From contig DGOK01000139.1 in NCBI GenBank assembly GCA_002389385.1, positions 1 to 7,388 of the forward strand: 7,388 nt of DNA. Reading direction: 5' to 3'. A model generated the notes under the pieces. That model was not told where the DNA came from and did not search any database. It saw nothing but the letters and a program-made list of their open reading frames with translations. This stretch comes from Rhodospirillaceae bacterium UBA4468. Lineage in GTDB: Bacteria > Pseudomonadota > Alphaproteobacteria > Rhodospirillales > Casp-alpha2. Positions 5,812 to 7,388 of the stretch are shown one piece after another. A program made the position numbers and the translations under genes. Every line of letters starts with the position of its first letter. Within the stretch, counting starts at the first letter, position 1.

Positions 5812-7035
5812 GTGACACAACAAATAGAAATTCCCACTCCCGTCCGCAAGGGGGAGGATTCTTCGCGCGCTTCAGGCGAAACATCACAAGCACCCATTGG
5901 CGCTACGGCTGTCATTGTTCTGGGTGACGGCTCATGTATATGGGGCCATGGGGTGGGCGCTACTGGCGCTTCCGTAGGTGAAGTGTGCTTCAATACGTCG
6001 ATCACTGGATACCAGGAGATTATGACAGACCCGAGTTATGCCGGGCAGATCATTACCTTCACGTTCCCGCATGTCGGCAACGTAGGCACCAATATCGAAG
6101 ATATTGAAACCATCACACCCGCAGCGCGCGGCTGTATCTTGCGCGCAGAAATTACAGATCCGGTAAGTTGGCGTGCGACTGAGCACTTCAATGACTGGCT
6201 AATTTCTCATAATCTAGTGGGGGTTACTGGCGTTGATACGCGGCGTCTCACGCGTCTGATCCGAGACAACGGCGCGCCAAACGGCGTAGTTTGCCACGCG
6301 CCTGATGGAAAATTCGATATCCCTGCGCTAATTGAACAAGCCAATTCATGGCCTGGCCTTGAAGGCATGGACCTCGCGATTGAGGTGACGTGTAAGCAAA
6401 GCTACGGCTGGGATGAGAGCACATGGACCCTTGGTGAAGGTTTCTCCAAGCTTGAAGCGCCGAAATACAATGTTGTTGCCTTCGATTACGGGATCAAACG
6501 GAATATTCTGCGCTGTTTAGCGGCTGCGGGCTGCAATATGACCGTCGTGCCGGCGGATACTAGTGCCGAAGACGTCTTGAAACACAATCCAGACGGCATC
6601 TTTTTGTCGAACGGTCCTGGCGATCCAGCGGCAACGGGCGTCTATGCAGTGCCTGTGCTTCAGGCATTGCTGAAAACCGGTAAGCCGATCTTTGGTATTT
6701 GTCTTGGCCACCAGTTGCTGGCGCGCGCCCTTGGGTGTGAAACGGCGAAAATGCATCAGGGCCACCGTGGCGGCAACCAGCCGGTCAAAGACTTGGTTAC
6801 GGGCCGTGTCGAAATCACCAGCCAGAACCATGGTTTTGCGGTGGATGCGAAATCTCTACCAGACGGTGTTGTCGAAAGTCATGTGTCGTTGTTTGACGGC
6901 TCCAACGAAGGCATCTACCTCGAAGGCCATCCGGTGTTCTCGGTGCAGTACCATCCCGAAGCCTCACCCGGCCCAACAGACAGCCATTACCTGTTCGAAC
7001 GCTTCACCAAACTGATGGATGAGGTGAAATCCTAA
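5812..7035 (+). CDS. carA: Carbamoyl phosphate synthetase small (glutaminase) subunit CarA
   Basis: CarA hydrolyses glutamine and channels ammonia to CarB, which makes carbamoyl phosphate for pyrimidine and arginine synthesis. From the GTG at 5812 the protein has 407 residues, near the usual 380-400. The N-terminal small-chain domain carries GEVCFNTSITGYQEI (56-70) and DPSYAGQIITFTFPHVGNVG (73-92). A class I glutamine amidotransferase domain follows from about 219, with SNGPGDP (266-272), nucleophile Cys297 in GICLGHQ (295-301), and His381/Glu383 in YHPEASPGP, so the catalytic triad is complete. The frame stays open back to an ATG at 5743 (430 residues), but that ATG has no ribosome-binding site and lies upstream of the predicted promoter. 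The GTG also has only a weak ribosome-binding site, so the start is the uncertain part. The first 30 residues are variable and not part of the conserved fold. carB follows with no gap. Confidence 0.96.
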   Translation: MTQQIEIPTPVRKGEDSSRASGETSQAPIGATAVIVLGDGSCIWGHGVGATGASVGEVCFNTSITGYQEIMTDPSYAGQIITFTFPHVGNVGTNIEDIETITPAARGCILRAEITDPVSWRATEHFNDWLISHNLVGVTGVDTRRLTRLIRDNGAPNGVVCHAPDGKFDIPALIEQANSWPGLEGMDLAIEVTCKQSYGWDESTWTLGEGFSKLEAPKYNVVAFDYGIKRNILRCLAAAGCNMTVVPADTSAEDVLKHNPDGIFLSNGPGDPAATGVYAVPVLQALLKTGKPIFGICLGHQLLARALGCETAKMHQGHRGGNQPVKDLVTGRVEITSQNHGFAVDAKSLPDGVVESHVSLFDGSNEGIYLEGHPVFSVQYHPEASPGPTDSHYLFERFTKLMDEVKS

Positions 7036-7388
7036 ATGCCAAAAAGAACTGACATAAAATCGATCATGATTATTGGGGCAGGGCCGATTGTTATTGGTCA
7101 GGCTTGCGAGTTTGATTATTCTGGCGCTCAAGCGTGTAAGGCGCTCCGTGAAGAGGGCTACCGGGTCATCCTGGTGAACTCAAACCCAGCGACGATCATG
7201 ACCGATCCATCGATGGCGGACGCAACGTATGTTGAGCCGATTACGCCTGAAGTTCTTGAAAAGATCATTGAGAAAGAGCGCCCCGATGCGGTGCTGCCAA
7301 CCATGGGTGGCCAGACGGGTTTGAACGCGGGCATGGCGTTGGCCGAGCGCGGTACGCTTGAGAAATATAATGTTGAGCTGATTGGCGC
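7036..7388 (+). CDS. carB: Carbamoyl phosphate synthetase large subunit CarB, N-terminal part
   Basis: CarB is the synthetase subunit of about 1,070-1,100 residues, with two ATP-grasp halves that phosphorylate bicarbonate and then carbamate. The window holds the first 117 residues, open to the right edge. The pre-ATP-grasp segment is clear: IMIIGAGPIVIGQACEFDYS (10-29), AQACKALREEGY, VNSNPATIMTDPSMADATYV (47-66), and LPTMGGQTGLN (87-97). The ATG follows the carA TAA stop with no intervening base, so the two genes are surely co-transcribed and probably translationally coupled. The nearest Shine-Dalgarno-like sequence (GGATGAGG) lies within the end of carA. Confidence 0.98.
   Translation, partial: MPKRTDIKSIMIIGAGPIVIGQACEFDYSGAQACKALREEGYRVILVNSNPATIMTDPSMADATYVEPITPEVLEKIIEKERPDAVLPTMGGQTGLNAGMALAERGTLEKYNVELIG

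Overview
The window looks like a chromosomal housekeeping segment from an alphaproteobacterium of moderate GC content. The evidence is the arrangement of carA-carB divergent from a yqeY-dnaG-rpoD cluster, and protein sequence typical of that class (for example the RpoD stretch EEVSSEQIEDTMAMLSEMGI). The order within the class cannot be settled from this sequence.

Layout from left to right: (1) 606..1, minus strand, is a polyphosphate kinase 2 (PPK2) family gene. It runs off the left edge and appears to lack the usual N-terminal part. (2) 607-980 has no convincing gene. It holds a perfect tandem duplication of an 18-base unit and a terminator-like hairpin. (3) 1057..981, minus strand, is a tRNA with anticodon CAU, most likely the lysidine-modified tRNA-Ile2, with CCA encoded. 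(4) 3194..1152, minus strand, is rpoD, the primary sigma factor, starting at TTG. (5) 5056..3248, minus strand, is dnaG, the primase, whose zinc-binding domain has lost three of the four usual ligands. (6) 5627..5166, minus strand, is a small GatB/YqeY-domain protein. (7) 5812..7035, plus strand, is carA, followed with no gap by carB from 7036, which runs off the right edge.

On the minus strand, yqeY, dnaG and rpoD form an alphaproteobacterial version of the macromolecular synthesis cluster, placing replication priming and bulk transcription initiation side by side. carA and carB encode the two subunits of carbamoyl phosphate synthetase, which feeds pyrimidine and arginine synthesis. The control regions show unexplained structure: an AT-rich inverted repeat midway between predicted yqeY and carA promoters, a perfect 16-bp palindrome just upstream of dnaG, and a consensus DnaA box between yqeY and dnaG.

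I see no CRISPR array, intact mobile element, toxin-antitoxin pair or unknown multi-gene system. The most interesting points are the altered primase zinc domain, the symmetric control-region palindromes, the DnaA box beside the primase gene, and the eroded-looking PPK2 gene next to the tRNA.
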